Source: Pseudomonadales bacterium (GTDB taxonomy: Bacteria; Pseudomonadota; Gammaproteobacteria; Pseudomonadales; Azotimanducaceae). From it: 64,000 nucleotides of DNA. The notes beneath the pieces are model-generated. The model was given only the letters and a program-made list of their open reading frames with translations. It made no database searches and had not been told where the DNA came from. The translations under genes were made by a program, and so were the position numbers. Positions within the stretch are counted from its first letter, which is position 1, and each line of letters begins with the position of its first letter. Positions 44,207 through 54,226 of this stretch are shown piece after piece. Location: contig JAKUTH010000003.1 in assembly GCA_022448085.1 (NCBI GenBank), forward strand, positions 1 through 64,000, written 5' to 3'.

Positions 44207-45895
44207 ATGCCACGATCAAAATGGCTGTATTTGCCGATGGTGCTCGCTGTGGCGCTTTTAATTGATTGGAGTTCCGAGGGTCCCCTGACTCGTCTGGTGC
44301 TTGGCACCGCGATACTACGCATCAACACGAGTCCTGACGGCGCGAGTGCATTCCTCGACGCAGATCTTATCGGGACCACACCGCTTCGCCATCAGGCGCG
44401 CCCGGGGAAAACGGTGTTGAAGTTGGAACACCCTTTTCATCCGAACTACGTTGAGCGGCTCGAACTCCTTCGTGGCAAAACTAAAGCGCTCGATATCACG
44501 TTGGAGCCGGCGTTTGGAAACCTCGAAATTATCACCAACCCTAAGTCGGCACAGTTGATAGTCGATGGCGAAGAAGTCAACGAGCGAACGCCCGTCAAAC
44601 TATCGGATCTCCCAACGGGTACCCATGACGTGCGCGTTTTTATATACGGGCGCGAGCCGATCACCGAAACGATAGCGGTGACGCCAAACGCGAATATTAC
44701 CCGCACCTATGAACTCGCTCGCGTGCCGATGGGTTCCCTAACGATCGACAAGGTGCCCACAAATGCCACGGCCCGACTCATCGGCATCCGACAACCTTAC
44801 GAACCCCAGATGCTGTTGCCGATCGGAAGTTACGATGTCGAAGTGTCCCATCCAGGCTATACGACCCAGGCATTTCGAATGGCCGTTCGGCAGCAGGCGA
44901 ACACGCGCCGAATTCGGCTAGAAAGGGAATACGGACGATTAAGTTTGTCGATCGCGCCGCCGCAGGCGGTAGTTACCATCCGCTATGACGCGGGTAGTGG
45001 GTTCCGAAATTTTGAGTATTTTGACCGTATGCAGGTGCCTACGGGGAACGTAGTGGTCCGTGCGAAAGCGCTCGGTTACCGAACCTACGAAAGGAACTTG
45101 ACGATGACCATGGTCGGGCTGAACCATAATATCGCAATGAAAATATTCAGGATCACGCCTGGGATTGAGTTCCGAGACAGCTTGCGGGCAGGTGGTGATG
45201 GACCATTGTTGAAAATCTTGAGTGAAGGAAGCTTTGTCATGGGTGCTTCGGATGGCTATCCGGACGAAGGGCCCACGCGTGCCGTCACAGTGACGCAACC
45301 GTTTGCGATTGCCGTCTACGAATTAACTCGAGGTGAATACAATCGGTTCGAAGACTTGGGGGGCGAAGACAGAGTTCCTGCGACCAATTTGAGCTGGGGC
45401 CAGGTCGACGGTTATTTGAGTTGGTTGAGCCGAGAGACGTCCTACACGTATCGATTACCCAGTGAGGCCGAGTGGGAGTACGCGGCGCGTGCTGGGACGA
45501 CGACTGCATATTATTTCGGATCCAACGCCGATCGATTGTGCGAATACGAGAACGTGGGCGATCAATCGATGCGTTCCCAATTCCAGAAAGACACCATCGC
45601 TTCTTGTAACGATGGTGTAATTCGGCTCGCACCCGTCGGAAGCTTTAAACCGAACCCGTTCGGCTTATACGACATGTTGGGGAACGTGCATGAGTGGGTC
45701 GCTGATTGCTGGCACGGAAATCACGAAGGAGCGCCCTCGACTGAGAAGGCCCGGACGAGCGTCTGCAATACGCCAGGACACGTTGTGCGCGGTGGCCATT
45801 GGTTTGCTGCACCTAATGACGCGCGGGTGAGTTTTCGCAATGTCGGGACGAAATCAAGCGGTTCCTTGGGGTTCAGGGTCGTGCGTGAGCTTTAA
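44207..45895 (+). CDS. PEGA-domain protein with formylglycine-enzyme-like C-terminus
   Basis: A 562-residue protein. A membrane segment (about 5-22) is followed by PEGA-type beta repeats (about 35-320; INTSPDGASAFLDADLIGTT and LEIITNPKSAQLIVDGEEV are clear copies). The C-terminal 230 residues match the FGE/SUMF1 fold (YDMLGNVHEWVADCW, VVRGGHWFAAPNDARVSFRN). The active-site cysteines of true FGE are absent from the RGGHW block, so it should not make formylglycine. It probably binds the cell wall or a protein partner at the membrane. Confidence 0.8.
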   Translation: MPRSKWLYLPMVLAVALLIDWSSEGPLTRLVLGTAILRINTSPDGASAFLDADLIGTTPLRHQARPGKTVLKLEHPFHPNYVERLELLRGKTKALDITLEPAFGNLEIITNPKSAQLIVDGEEVNERTPVKLSDLPTGTHDVRVFIYGREPITETIAVTPNANITRTYELARVPMGSLTIDKVPTNATARLIGIRQPYEPQMLLPIGSYDVEVSHPGYTTQAFRMAVRQQANTRRIRLEREYGRLSLSIAPPQAVVTIRYDAGSGFRNFEYFDRMQVPTGNVVVRAKALGYRTYERNLTMTMVGLNHNIAMKIFRITPGIEFRDSLRAGGDGPLLKILSEGSFVMGASDGYPDEGPTRAVTVTQPFAIAVYELTRGEYNRFEDLGGEDRVPATNLSWGQVDGYLSWLSRETSYTYRLPSEAEWEYAARAGTTTAYYFGSNADRLCEYENVGDQSMRSQFQKDTIASCNDGVIRLAPVGSFKPNPFGLYDMLGNVHEWVADCWHGNHEGAPSTEKARTSVCNTPGHVVRGGHWFAAPNDARVSFRNVGTKSSGSLGFRVVREL

Positions 45896-45962
45896 GCCAA
45901 ACGAATGATTTGTTGAAGCTCATGGCGCTTTGTTGGGGTGGGGTTTTTCAGGTACAGGTCAC

Positions 45963-47102
45963 ATGGAGCAGGTAGCCGTGGTGGGTTGCGGGATGATCGG
46001 TTCCGCGGCTCTGAAATATCTCGCACGTGCTGGCGTCGACGTGGTGGGATTTTCGTCCCTGGAACCTTCTTCATACGCGGACCACGACGGGGTTTTCGCG
46101 TCCCACTACGACGCCGGTCGCATTACCCGTACGTTAGATGCGGACAGGGATTGGGCCCGCATGGCACGGGCGTCAGTGGATCGGTATTTGGACTTAGAGC
46201 ATGAGTCAGGGGTCGCCTTTTACGATGCGGTTGGATTCGCTGCATTCGGTCCTCCCGGTTCTCGGTACGTTGATTGCGTAAGAAATATAGCTGACGATTT
46301 TTCAACCGTGTCGAGAACCGTGCGTCCCCAGGACTTTGGCAGCATTGACTTCGGTTCCAACACCGAAATTGAAGCGCAAGACACGGATGCTGGCGTGATA
46401 AATCCTCGTGAACTTGTCAGAGCGCAGCTGTTGCTCGCCGAACGCGCGGGCGCGAGGGTTAGGTACGCAGAGGTGGTGCGGATCGAGCGAAATGCTGGAG
46501 ATGGCGTTTCTATTGAGACAACCGAAGGTAACAGTTTCGGGGTTCACCGCGTATTAATTGCTACGGGCGGATTCACTGATCTCGCGCTCACGGGCGCGCG
46601 CTTGCAACTGGACGTACAGGGTCGTGTTGTCTTGTTGGTTGAGGTGGATCAAGAAGTCGCGACTGCCATGCCGTCGCTCATTGCGGAAGACGCGGAGGGA
46701 TTAGCCCTTTCCGAGTTTTACATCCTTCCGCCTGTGCTTTACCCAGACGGTAAACGGTACCTGAAAATTGGTACAGCTGAATTTGACCATCCGTTGAAAT
46801 CTCGAGCCGACAAAATTTCATGGTTTCGCGGTAAGGGCGATGTGAGTACCGATATACATGCGCTTCGAAGAACCGTTGAAACATTGATGCCGAGTATTCG
46901 TGACTGCACCATGCGGCAACTGCGTTGTGTGATTACGTATACTGTCAATGGTTACCCATACCTTGACTGGCTGAATGATCGAACAGCTGTAGCTGTCGGA
47001 GGTTGCGGCCAAGCCGCCAAATCTTCCGATGAGATCGGAAGGCTTGCTGCGCGCCTTTTTGATGGTGATGAAATGCGATATCCGGCTATTTCGGCGGAAT
47101 AG
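45963..47102 (+). CDS. FAD-dependent oxidoreductase, DAO/monomeric sarcosine oxidase-like
   Basis: A 379-residue flavoprotein of the D-amino acid oxidase fold. The FAD motif GCGMIGSAA starts at residue 8, and FASHYDAGRITRTLD resembles the monomeric sarcosine/N-methyltryptophan oxidase group, where such an Arg-His region lies near the flavin. A C-terminal GGCGQAAKSSDEIGRLAA contacts FAD. ATG 45963 was chosen because the Rossmann fold begins there. Probably oxidises a secondary or N-methyl amine; exact substrate unknown. Confidence 0.82.
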   Translation: MEQVAVVGCGMIGSAALKYLARAGVDVVGFSSLEPSSYADHDGVFASHYDAGRITRTLDADRDWARMARASVDRYLDLEHESGVAFYDAVGFAAFGPPGSRYVDCVRNIADDFSTVSRTVRPQDFGSIDFGSNTEIEAQDTDAGVINPRELVRAQLLLAERAGARVRYAEVVRIERNAGDGVSIETTEGNSFGVHRVLIATGGFTDLALTGARLQLDVQGRVVLLVEVDQEVATAMPSLIAEDAEGLALSEFYILPPVLYPDGKRYLKIGTAEFDHPLKSRADKISWFRGKGDVSTDIHALRRTVETLMPSIRDCTMRQLRCVITYTVNGYPYLDWLNDRTAVAVGGCGQAAKSSDEIGRLAARLFDGDEMRYPAISAE

Positions 47103-47131
47103 AAATCGGATTGAAGAACGCGCGGCGAATG

Positions 47132-49480
47132 CTAGAGTTCGGGGATCGCCAGCTTCATTACGTCAGCAAGGGTCTCCACCAATGAAAGTTGCATTTCGCT
47201 GCGGATGGCTTCGGGCAGTTTCTCCAATTCGGACTCATTTTCTTTCGGAAGAATCACGTGACGTATGCCGGATCGATGCGCAGCAAGAATCTTCTCTCGA
47301 ATCCCTCCGACGGGGAGTACGAGTCCGGAGAGTGTGAGTTCGCCCGTCATGGCGATGTCGTCTCGTACCTTCTTTTCGCTGTAGGCCGAGGCCAGCGCTG
47401 TTGCCATTGTAATACCGGCTGAGGGACCGTCCTTGGGTACGGCTCCGGCGGGGACGTGAACGTGAACCCCGGAATCTTCGATCTTTGATCTATCGATATT
47501 GAGCGCATCGGCCTCTGTCCAAATGCACGAACGAGCTGCCTTCACGGATTCCTGCATCACTTGGCCGATATGGCCCGTAATCGTCACCTTTTCGTCCTTG
47601 TGCGTCAGTGAAGCCTCCACGTAGAGGACATCACCACCTGCCTCGGTCCACGCCAACCCTGTTGCGACGCCATTGGTTAAACGAGCTCGACTTTTGTCCG
47701 ATTTATATCGCTCCGGTCCCAACATGTCCGTGACAGAAATCTCGTTAATCGGTTCGGTCTGGGGCTCATTGAGCAGACTATCTTTGGCCCGTTTCCTAGC
47801 GAGTCGACTGATGGTACGTTCGAGTTCGCGCACGCCGGCTTCGCGGGTATAGCGTTGAATTGCGAGACGTAGTCCTTCGTCGGTCAGTTCGAGTTGTTCG
47901 GGCTTAAGCCCCGCGTTCTCTTGTTGTCTCGGTATGAGGAAACGGCGAGCGATCTCGACTTTTTCGAGCTCACTGTATCCCGTCAGCTCGAGCACCTCCA
48001 TGCGATCAATTAGGGCTCGGGGGATACCCTCGAGCGTATTCGCGGTAGTGATAAAGAACACCTTGGAGAGATCGAAGGGTAGATTTAAATAGTTGTCACG
48101 GAATTCTTTGTTTTGTGCCGGATCGAGTATCTCCATCAGGGCTGAGCCCGGATCGCCGCGATAATCGCGCCCCATCTTGTCTAATTCGTCCAGCATCAGC
48201 ACGGGATTGCGAACGCCACACCGTCGGACGGCTTGCAAGATGCGGCCTGGCATGGCGCCGATGTAGGTGCGTCGGTGACCTCGGAGTTCCGCTTCATCGT
48301 GCAAGCCCCCAAGACTCATCCGTTCAAACTTTCGACCCATTGCGCGCGCTATCGACTGTCCGAGCGAAGTCTTACCGACACCGGGTGGGCCGACAAAACA
48401 GAGGATGGAGGCCTTTGTTTCGGGATTCAGTAACAACACCGCCAACGCCTCTAATATCCGCTCCTTGATATCGTCGAGACCAAAGTGGTCTTCATCGAGG
48501 ACTTCCTTGGCAGATTGGAGTTCGAGGTTGTCCTCGGTAATCACGTTCCACGGCAATTCCGCTACGAGCTCCAAGTAGCTACGTGAAACTTGGAAATCTG
48601 CTGCGTTGGGTGACATTCGGGACAGTCTCTTTAGTTCTCGATCGACCTCTTTCTGGACGGACTCGGGTAGATTTGCCTGTCGCAGCTCGTCTTTTAGTTC
48701 GGCTATATCCTCATCGCCTTCGTCTTCGCCCAATGCTTGCTCGATGGCGCGTTTTTGATGCCTGAGTACATGCTCCCTCTGCTGATTCTCGACGTCTTCA
48801 CGCGCCTGACTCTGAATTTCCTTTTGGATCTCAGTCACCGCGTGTTCGTGTTGTAAGACCTCGTGGATGCGAGTCAGTAGCTCGGTCTCAGAATTAATTT
48901 GGAGTAACTCTTGGCGTTCTTCGGTCGAAAGGTTTTGCGCCACGGATGCAATCTTGTACATCTGACTAATGGGTTCGTCGATCTGACCGATAAATTGCTG
49001 AAAAATCTGATCTCCTTTGTCAGGATTTAACGAATTCGCTATATTTCTCGCGAGCTCAAGCACTTCGCGGTGTAAAGCTTCAATTCTCGGCTCAACATCG
49101 TCGTCCAGGTTGATCGAAAGATCGTCGATGGGTGTATACGCAACCGAAAGGTAGTCATCGACTTCGTCGACGCTATCGATACGCACACGCTGATTTCCTT
49201 GAAGGATGACCTGAGCACCGCCATTGCGTTCCTCAACGCGTGACACCGTGCATAAGGTACCGAACTCGTGAAGTTCTTCTCGCGTTGGTTCTTCCGCTTC
49301 CGGATCACGTTGCAGGACAACAATGACTTCACGGCTTCCGTTCGCTGAAGCCTTGACGGACGCAAGAGAACGCACGCGCCCTACGGCAACCGGTGCAACG
49401 AGGGTGGGAAAGATGACCAGATTCTTTAAAGGTAGAAGAGGCAGGGTCGGCACGGACTTTCCAGAAGTTCTTTGCGTCAA
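47132..49480 (-). CDS. lon: ATP-dependent protease Lon
   Basis: A 782-residue Lon protease: substrate-binding N-domain (about 12-200), coiled coil (about 200-260), AAA+ domain with [15 protein letters not shown] and LDELDK, and protease domain. The catalytic dyad is Ser687 in KDGPSAG and Lys730 in GGIREKIL, 43 residues apart as in E. coli. It degrades misfolded and regulatory proteins in the cytoplasm. The start appears to be TTG 49480; GTG 49453 is an alternative. Confidence 0.95.
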   Translation of the reverse strand: MTQRTSGKSVPTLPLLPLKNLVIFPTLVAPVAVGRVRSLASVKASANGSREVIVVLQRDPEAEEPTREELHEFGTLCTVSRVEERNGGAQVILQGNQRVRIDSVDEVDDYLSVAYTPIDDLSINLDDDVEPRIEALHREVLELARNIANSLNPDKGDQIFQQFIGQIDEPISQMYKIASVAQNLSTEERQELLQINSETELLTRIHEVLQHEHAVTEIQKEIQSQAREDVENQQREHVLRHQKRAIEQALGEDEGDEDIAELKDELRQANLPESVQKEVDRELKRLSRMSPNAADFQVSRSYLELVAELPWNVITEDNLELQSAKEVLDEDHFGLDDIKERILEALAVLLLNPETKASILCFVGPPGVGKTSLGQSIARAMGRKFERMSLGGLHDEAELRGHRRTYIGAMPGRILQAVRRCGVRNPVLMLDELDKMGRDYRGDPGSALMEILDPAQNKEFRDNYLNLPFDLSKVFFITTANTLEGIPRALIDRMEVLELTGYSELEKVEIARRFLIPRQQENAGLKPEQLELTDEGLRLAIQRYTREAGVRELERTISRLARKRAKDSLLNEPQTEPINEISVTDMLGPERYKSDKSRARLTNGVATGLAWTEAGGDVLYVEASLTHKDEKVTITGHIGQVMQESVKAARSCIWTEADALNIDRSKIEDSGVHVHVPAGAVPKDGPSAGITMATALASAYSEKKVRDDIAMTGELTLSGLVLPVGGIREKILAAHRSGIRHVILPKENESELEKLPEAIRSEMQLSLVETLADVMKLAIPEL

Positions 49481-49560
49481 AGCTTAATGTGCGGTCGCGG
49501 AGGACATATTTCAACCCCCCCAATATTGCGACGCGTGGAGGCTAATATTTTTCGAAATCA

Positions 49561-50640
49561 TCAAAGTCCCTGGGCACGAGCCGCCTCTTCACGGATTGAT
49601 TCGGGGCCACCCAAGATCTGACGGTTGTACCCGATTCGCTTAAACCAGTAGTGAAGACCTAACAGATCTGTGAATCCCATCCCACCGTGGACAATGGTCG
49701 CGGTCTTGCCAACGAATGAACCCACTTCGCTGAGGTGGGCTTTGGCGTGACACGCGTTCAAATGGGACTCTTCGGGGTCTTCATCGATCGTGTGGGCCGC
49801 ATACCAGAGGAGTGCACGACTGGGTTCGATTTCCGCGGCCATCTCGGCGCACATGTGCTTCACTGCCTGAAACGACGCAATGACGCGATTAAACTGTCTG
49901 CGTTCCATCGCATATTGGACCGACTGGTCCAGCATTTCCTGGGATGCTCCCAGCGTGTCTGCGGCGATCATGATTCGGCCAATGTCGATGACGGAGCGCA
50001 GTGCTGAGCCTCGATCTTCGGCGACGAGGGCGTCCACGGGCGTGTTATTAAAGATGATTTCACCGATAGGCCGCGTACGATCGATCTGTGGGAGTGTGTT
50101 GATGGTCAAACCGTTCGCGTCGGAAGGGACGATGTGTAGTCGGTTGTTGGTGTCAGCTACCAAGTAGTTGTCGGAGTAGATATCGATGACAAAGAGCGCT
50201 TTACCGTTCAGTTTCGAGTTCGTTGCCACGACGCCCGCGTCGCGGCGGGCCCCCGTCGCTTCTGACAGAGCAGCACCAAACGTCGTGTTACCTGCCGCTA
50301 TTTCGGGTAAATATTGATTCTGTTGCTCCTCGCTACCGGCAAGTAGTATCGCCGTGGGTGCTAGTACCGCCGTTGATAGGAATGGCGATGGCGTGACATG
50401 CCGACCTAGACATTCACAAACTGCTGCCGCGTCTAGTGCGCCGAGTTCGATGCCGCCATGCCTTTCAGGTATAAGCAACGCGGGAAGGCCAAGTTCTACG
50501 AGCCCATCCCAGATGTCGTCAGCGCGTTCTTGTTGCTCTTCGCTGTACTGACGGACACGTTCAAGCGGAGCTTTTTCTTGTAGAAATCGGTTGACGTTGT
50601 CTTGGAGAGCGGTCTGTTGCTCGGAGAGTCCAAATTCCAT
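49561..50640 (-). CDS. Acyl-CoA dehydrogenase, shorter subunit of a pair
   Basis: A 359-residue acyl-CoA dehydrogenase-like protein with standard N-terminal helices (MEFGLSEQQTALQDNVNRFL), a middle domain with reduced FAD motifs, and a C-terminal ERRQFNRVIASFQAVKH and IVHGGMGFTDLLGLHYWFKR. It starts one base after the larger dehydrogenase gene stops, so both are made together. It is probably the degenerate partner of a heteromeric enzyme acting on a bulky acyl-CoA (inference). Confidence 0.85.
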   Translation of the reverse strand: MEFGLSEQQTALQDNVNRFLQEKAPLERVRQYSEEQQERADDIWDGLVELGLPALLIPERHGGIELGALDAAAVCECLGRHVTPSPFLSTAVLAPTAILLAGSEEQQNQYLPEIAAGNTTFGAALSEATGARRDAGVVATNSKLNGKALFVIDIYSDNYLVADTNNRLHIVPSDANGLTINTLPQIDRTRPIGEIIFNNTPVDALVAEDRGSALRSVIDIGRIMIAADTLGASQEMLDQSVQYAMERRQFNRVIASFQAVKHMCAEMAAEIEPSRALLWYAAHTIDEDPEESHLNACHAKAHLSEVGSFVGKTATIVHGGMGFTDLLGLHYWFKRIGYNRQILGGPESIREEAARAQGL

Positions 50641-50641
50641 A

Positions 50642-51838
50642 CTAAGCCTCAGCCTTCTGTTCGAATTTGGGCTCTTTCGGCATACCTAAACCGCGTTCGC
50701 TGATGATATTTTTTTGAATCTGAGATGTTCCTCCGCCGATGATTAGTCCCAGGAAGTACATGTACTGCTGTTGCCATGAACCGTTGTCGGTAAGGTAGTC
50801 GCTGCGGCCATACATCAGACCGATTTCTCCCATGATGTCGATGGCGAGACCCTCTAAATCGTGTCGCAGTTCAGTTCCTTGTAGCTTCGATATCATTCGG
50901 GCGAGTCGCGAGTCAGTATTGTTGATCCGTGACGAAAGAACGCGCTGGTCGTTGAAGCGCAGTGACATAGCGCGCGCTTGGATTTTCATCATGCGATCGC
51001 GAAAGACGGGGTTGTCGATCAAGCGTTGGCCATCCATTGTTTCCTGACGCGCGAGTTCGATTAATCGATTTAACCGAGTGAGCGTGGCGTTTGGGTCACC
51101 AAGCGAGTCACGCTCGTGCCCTAGAATAGCGTTTGCAACGAACCAGCCTTCGCCTCGTTTGCCCACAATTTGATCCTTCGGGACCCGAACATCGCTAAAA
51201 AACACTTCGTTGAAATTGCGCGCCATGGTCATGTCAACGAGCGGGCGAATTTCGATTCCTGTCGTATCCATTTGAAATAGCAGAAAGCTGATACCTTGAT
51301 GTTTAGGAGCTTCGGGCTCGGTACGGACCAGACAGAAAATCCAGTCAGCCAGGTGCGCGGTAGAAGTCCAGATCTTGGAGCCATTGACGATCCATTCGTC
51401 GCCCTCGAGGATTGCCGACGTGCGTAAACTCGCGAGGTCGCTGCCCGCGTTGGGCTCTGAATATCCCTGGCACCAGACCATTTCGCCGGCGAGCGTGGGG
51501 GGGATGAACCGTTTTTTCTGTTCCTCGGTCCCTAGTTCCAACAAGGTTGGTACCAGCATGGAAATACCCTGGCCGCCTAAACCACCAGGGGTTTGAGAAC
51601 GGGCAAATTCTTCGCCGATGATCCTAGCTTTGATAATGTCAGGTTCGCCGCCGTGCCCGCCGTATTCTTGCGGTATTGTCCGGGCCGTATAACCTTTCTC
51701 GATAAGTAGCTTCTGCCAACTTTGAACGCGATCGGATTTCATCGCTTCACCGCGTGGTGCGCTCTCGCGATTCGTTTCGATGAATTTCCGAACGTCCTGA
51801 CGGAATGCCTCGTATTCGGGACTGTAAGAAAGATCCAT
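50642..51838 (-). CDS. Acyl-CoA dehydrogenase, larger subunit of a pair
   Basis: About 398 residues from ATG 51838, which has GGAG five bases upstream. WCQGYSEPNAGSDLASLRT and GSKIWTSTAHLADW form the flavin region; LGHERDSLG holds a Glu where several related enzymes keep their catalytic base. GGGTSQIQKNIISERGLGMP contacts FAD. This form is common in fatty acid, terpenoid and steroid side-chain oxidation. It heads a two-gene leftward operon with the shorter dehydrogenase. Confidence 0.87.
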   Translation of the reverse strand: MDLSYSPEYEAFRQDVRKFIETNRESAPRGEAMKSDRVQSWQKLLIEKGYTARTIPQEYGGHGGEPDIIKARIIGEEFARSQTPGGLGGQGISMLVPTLLELGTEEQKKRFIPPTLAGEMVWCQGYSEPNAGSDLASLRTSAILEGDEWIVNGSKIWTSTAHLADWIFCLVRTEPEAPKHQGISFLLFQMDTTGIEIRPLVDMTMARNFNEVFFSDVRVPKDQIVGKRGEGWFVANAILGHERDSLGDPNATLTRLNRLIELARQETMDGQRLIDNPVFRDRMMKIQARAMSLRFNDQRVLSSRINNTDSRLARMISKLQGTELRHDLEGLAIDIMGEIGLMYGRSDYLTDNGSWQQQYMYFLGLIIGGGTSQIQKNIISERGLGMPKEPKFEQKAEA

Positions 51839-51932
51839 CTCGTCTCCAATGGGCACTGACAAAACGGAGTTTACCCGATCACCGAATAGTTAAAGAAGAG
51901 GACGCCGGCCCGAGGGGGCTTGAACCGATTGT

Positions 51933-52940
51933 CTAAGCGAGTCGATCCAGCTCTTCGCGCTTGACCGCATGCTGCAGCGGCACATTTTTTACAAAACGAC
52001 CGATTTCTTCGAGGATGCACTCGGCTAGCCGTTGTGTTTCGTTTCCCAGTGACCCGGCGATGTGTGGTGTTAAGAATACGTTTGGAAGCTCGTAGAGGGG
52101 CGAGTCCGGCGTTGGGACCTCTGGATCGGTGGTGTCAAGCACGGCGAAGATTCTACCGTTAACCAATTCTTGCATGAGGGCGGCGTGATCAACGAGCGCA
52201 CCTCGAGCGGTATTTATGAGCGTGGCGTGATCCTTCATCAGACCCAGTTCTCGTTCACCAAAAATGTTGCGAGTCTCGGGTAGTAACGGTGCATGTAGTG
52301 ACACCACGTCGCTTTGGCTGGCGAGCTCGGCGAGACCAACCTTTGCAGCGCCGAGATCTCTTGCATCCAAAGGTGATACGTATGGGTCGTACAAGAGGAG
52401 GTTAAAATCATGCTGTTGCAGGTATCGAAGTACCAGTCGACCAACATGAGAAGCCCCGACTATACCCACGGTTTTGCCGTAGTTGCCGACGTCGGGTGCT
52501 TCTCGAGACCAGGGAGATCTGTTCTCACGAACCTTTCGATATGCCCGATTTAGTTGAAAAACGCGTTTATTGGCGAACAAGATTGCAGCGAGCGTGTATT
52601 CTGCTACGGGTACGGCATTTGCGGCGACAGCGTTGGTCACTATTACACCTCGGCGCCACGCGTACTCATCCACGAATCCCTTGACGCTCCCGGCTAAGTG
52701 CGCGATGAGCTTTAGTTTTGGTAGTTGGTTGAGTACGGCCCGATCGATGCTCGGGCAACCCCAACTGGTAATCAAAATTTCTGTTTTCGCTAGTGTTTTT
52801 TGCGGTGCATTATCGAAGGAAGGGAACGGGCTTCGAGATGCGAGGGAACAAAGCGTATCGAGTCTTGCAATGTGCCTGTCGTGCAGAAGCTCTTCCCGCA
52901 CGTACGGGTGCATGACCAGAGCTGTCGCTGGTGCAGGCAT
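51933..52940 (-). CDS. D-2-hydroxyacid dehydrogenase
   Basis: A 335-residue NAD-dependent dehydrogenase. The Rossmann motif is slightly unusual (GIVGASHVGRLVLRYL, with Ser for the second Gly). Catalytic Arg lies in INTARGALVDH and His in LTPHIAGSLGNET. The family covers glycerate, phosphoglycerate and lactate dehydrogenases; the substrate here is not evident. It stands alone, with a short divergent spacer to the dUTPase gene. Confidence 0.85.
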   Translation of the reverse strand: MPAPATALVMHPYVREELLHDRHIARLDTLCSLASRSPFPSFDNAPQKTLAKTEILITSWGCPSIDRAVLNQLPKLKLIAHLAGSVKGFVDEYAWRRGVIVTNAVAANAVPVAEYTLAAILFANKRVFQLNRAYRKVRENRSPWSREAPDVGNYGKTVGIVGASHVGRLVLRYLQQHDFNLLLYDPYVSPLDARDLGAAKVGLAELASQSDVVSLHAPLLPETRNIFGERELGLMKDHATLINTARGALVDHAALMQELVNGRIFAVLDTTDPEVPTPDSPLYELPNVFLTPHIAGSLGNETQRLAECILEEIGRFVKNVPLQHAVKREELDRLA

Positions 52941-52986
52941 TCACGCACAATAACAAATAAAGGCGCTGTGTAAGTGAGAAATCGGA

Positions 52987-53628
52987 TTGACGAATTCTGA
53001 GGAGATCTTTGCTGGTCGCTTATCCGTGATGGCAAAGATGCAAGCCGAGCACAACGACGAGGTACACCCCGATTGGCTTAATCAAGGATTCGAGTATTAC
53101 CGGGCAGTGTGGGTTGAATGCGCGGAATTACTCGATCATTTCGGTTGGAAGTGGTGGAAAAAACAGGTAGCAGATATCGAGCAGGTCAAGCTCGAAATTG
53201 TTGATATTTGGCACTTCGGATTGTCTGATCTCATTCGGGATGACATGGTTGGCGCTGACCTAGCGCGGGAAATGGTTCGGTGTGCGGAGAGCAAGGGCGA
53301 TGGCAACTTTCACCAAGCTGTTGAGGCGCTTGCTAGCCGAGCACTTGTCGATCCGAAATTCCACGTCGCAAGTTTTATCGATGTCTTAAATGCGTTGCCC
53401 ATGTCGCTTGACGAACTGTTTGAAAAGTACATTGGTAAAAACGTTTTAAACCGATTTCGACAGGCGCATGGTTATAAAGCGGGCCATTACCAAAAAGTGT
53501 GGCAAGGGCGAGAAGACAATGAACACCTAAGTGAACTAGTCGGCGAACTGAACCCACTATCGGACTCGTTTGTGGACGAACTCCTTGACGCTCTCGAAAA
53601 GCGTTACCCCGACAAGAGCCTCTCGTAA
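52987..53628 (+). CDS. dUTP diphosphatase, dimeric all-alpha type
   Basis: A 213-residue all-alpha NTP pyrophosphatase of the dimeric dUTPase group (Campylobacter/trypanosome type), unrelated to trimeric Dut. YYRAVWVECAELLDHFGWKW and EIVDIWHFGLSDLI are the metal-binding Glu/Asp helices. It hydrolyses dUTP (and dUDP) and keeps uracil out of DNA. TTG 52987 is the longest start; ATG 53029 is possible but would trim only 14 residues. Its 3' end overlaps the macrodomain pseudogene by 25 bases. Confidence 0.85.
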   Translation: MTNSEEIFAGRLSVMAKMQAEHNDEVHPDWLNQGFEYYRAVWVECAELLDHFGWKWWKKQVADIEQVKLEIVDIWHFGLSDLIRDDMVGADLAREMVRCAESKGDGNFHQAVEALASRALVDPKFHVASFIDVLNALPMSLDELFEKYIGKNVLNRFRQAHGYKAGHYQKVWQGREDNEHLSELVGELNPLSDSFVDELLDALEKRYPDKSLS

Positions 53629-54094
53629 ATCTCAACTGTTGCCCGGTCGAAATAGATGAAACGAACCAGGTCGAGGCGCGAATTACTCTGCAGTGTTTTC
53701 ACGGCGATGATTGCGGCGAGGTTCGGCGGAAATCTGTATGCGCCTGTCGAAATGGTAGGAAAGGCAATGCTCGTGACCCATTTTCGGCAGCGAGACGGAG
53801 ACAATGCTCGTAGCAGTTGCGCAGTAGCTCAGGTTCTTGGGCGCTACCGTTATGCCATATGGGACCGACGGTATGAACGATATAGTGAGCTGGAAGACGA
53901 TACGCGCTGGTAATACGGGCTTCTCCCGTGAGGCAACCGCCGAGCAGCCGACACTCACCGGAGCAATTCCGGTCCCGCCGCCCGGTGGATGGCTCCGTCA
54001 ACGCCTCCGCCGCCGATCAACGTTGTGTGGCGGCATTGACGATCGCGTTGACGCGCTCGTTCCTGATGTCTTCGAGACGGGACTCGATCTTCAA
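53604..54094 (-). pseudogene. Macrodomain (O-acetyl-ADP-ribose deacetylase-like) gene with three frameshifts
   Basis: Reading leftward from a TTG at 54094, three frames together spell a whole macrodomain protein: RVNAIVNAA, then IGGGGVDGAIHRAAGPELL, then TGEARITSAYRLPAHY with VHTVGPIW, then AFPTISTGAYRFP. One base is missing near 54028, one extra sits near 53957, and one is missing near 53778. The total of 491 bases is one short of 164 codons, as expected. Intact members remove ADP-ribose or acetyl groups from it. The gene is either decayed or hit by sequencing errors; the domain itself is clear. Confidence 0.8.
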
Positions 54095-54226
54095 AGCAGT
54101 CGAAACGTGTTTTGTTTAAGCCGATTCAACATTGAATAACTTGGTCGTGGGCAACGTTGTAAGAAACATCGGTGACACCTTGTTGACCGAAGTCAAGCCT
54201 GACTCTGGAACGCCTATACTTTAAAG

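Noticed and set aside
44207-45895. True formylglycine-generating enzyme
   Set aside because: The catalytic cysteines expected after the RGGxW motif are missing and no sulfatase gene is near.
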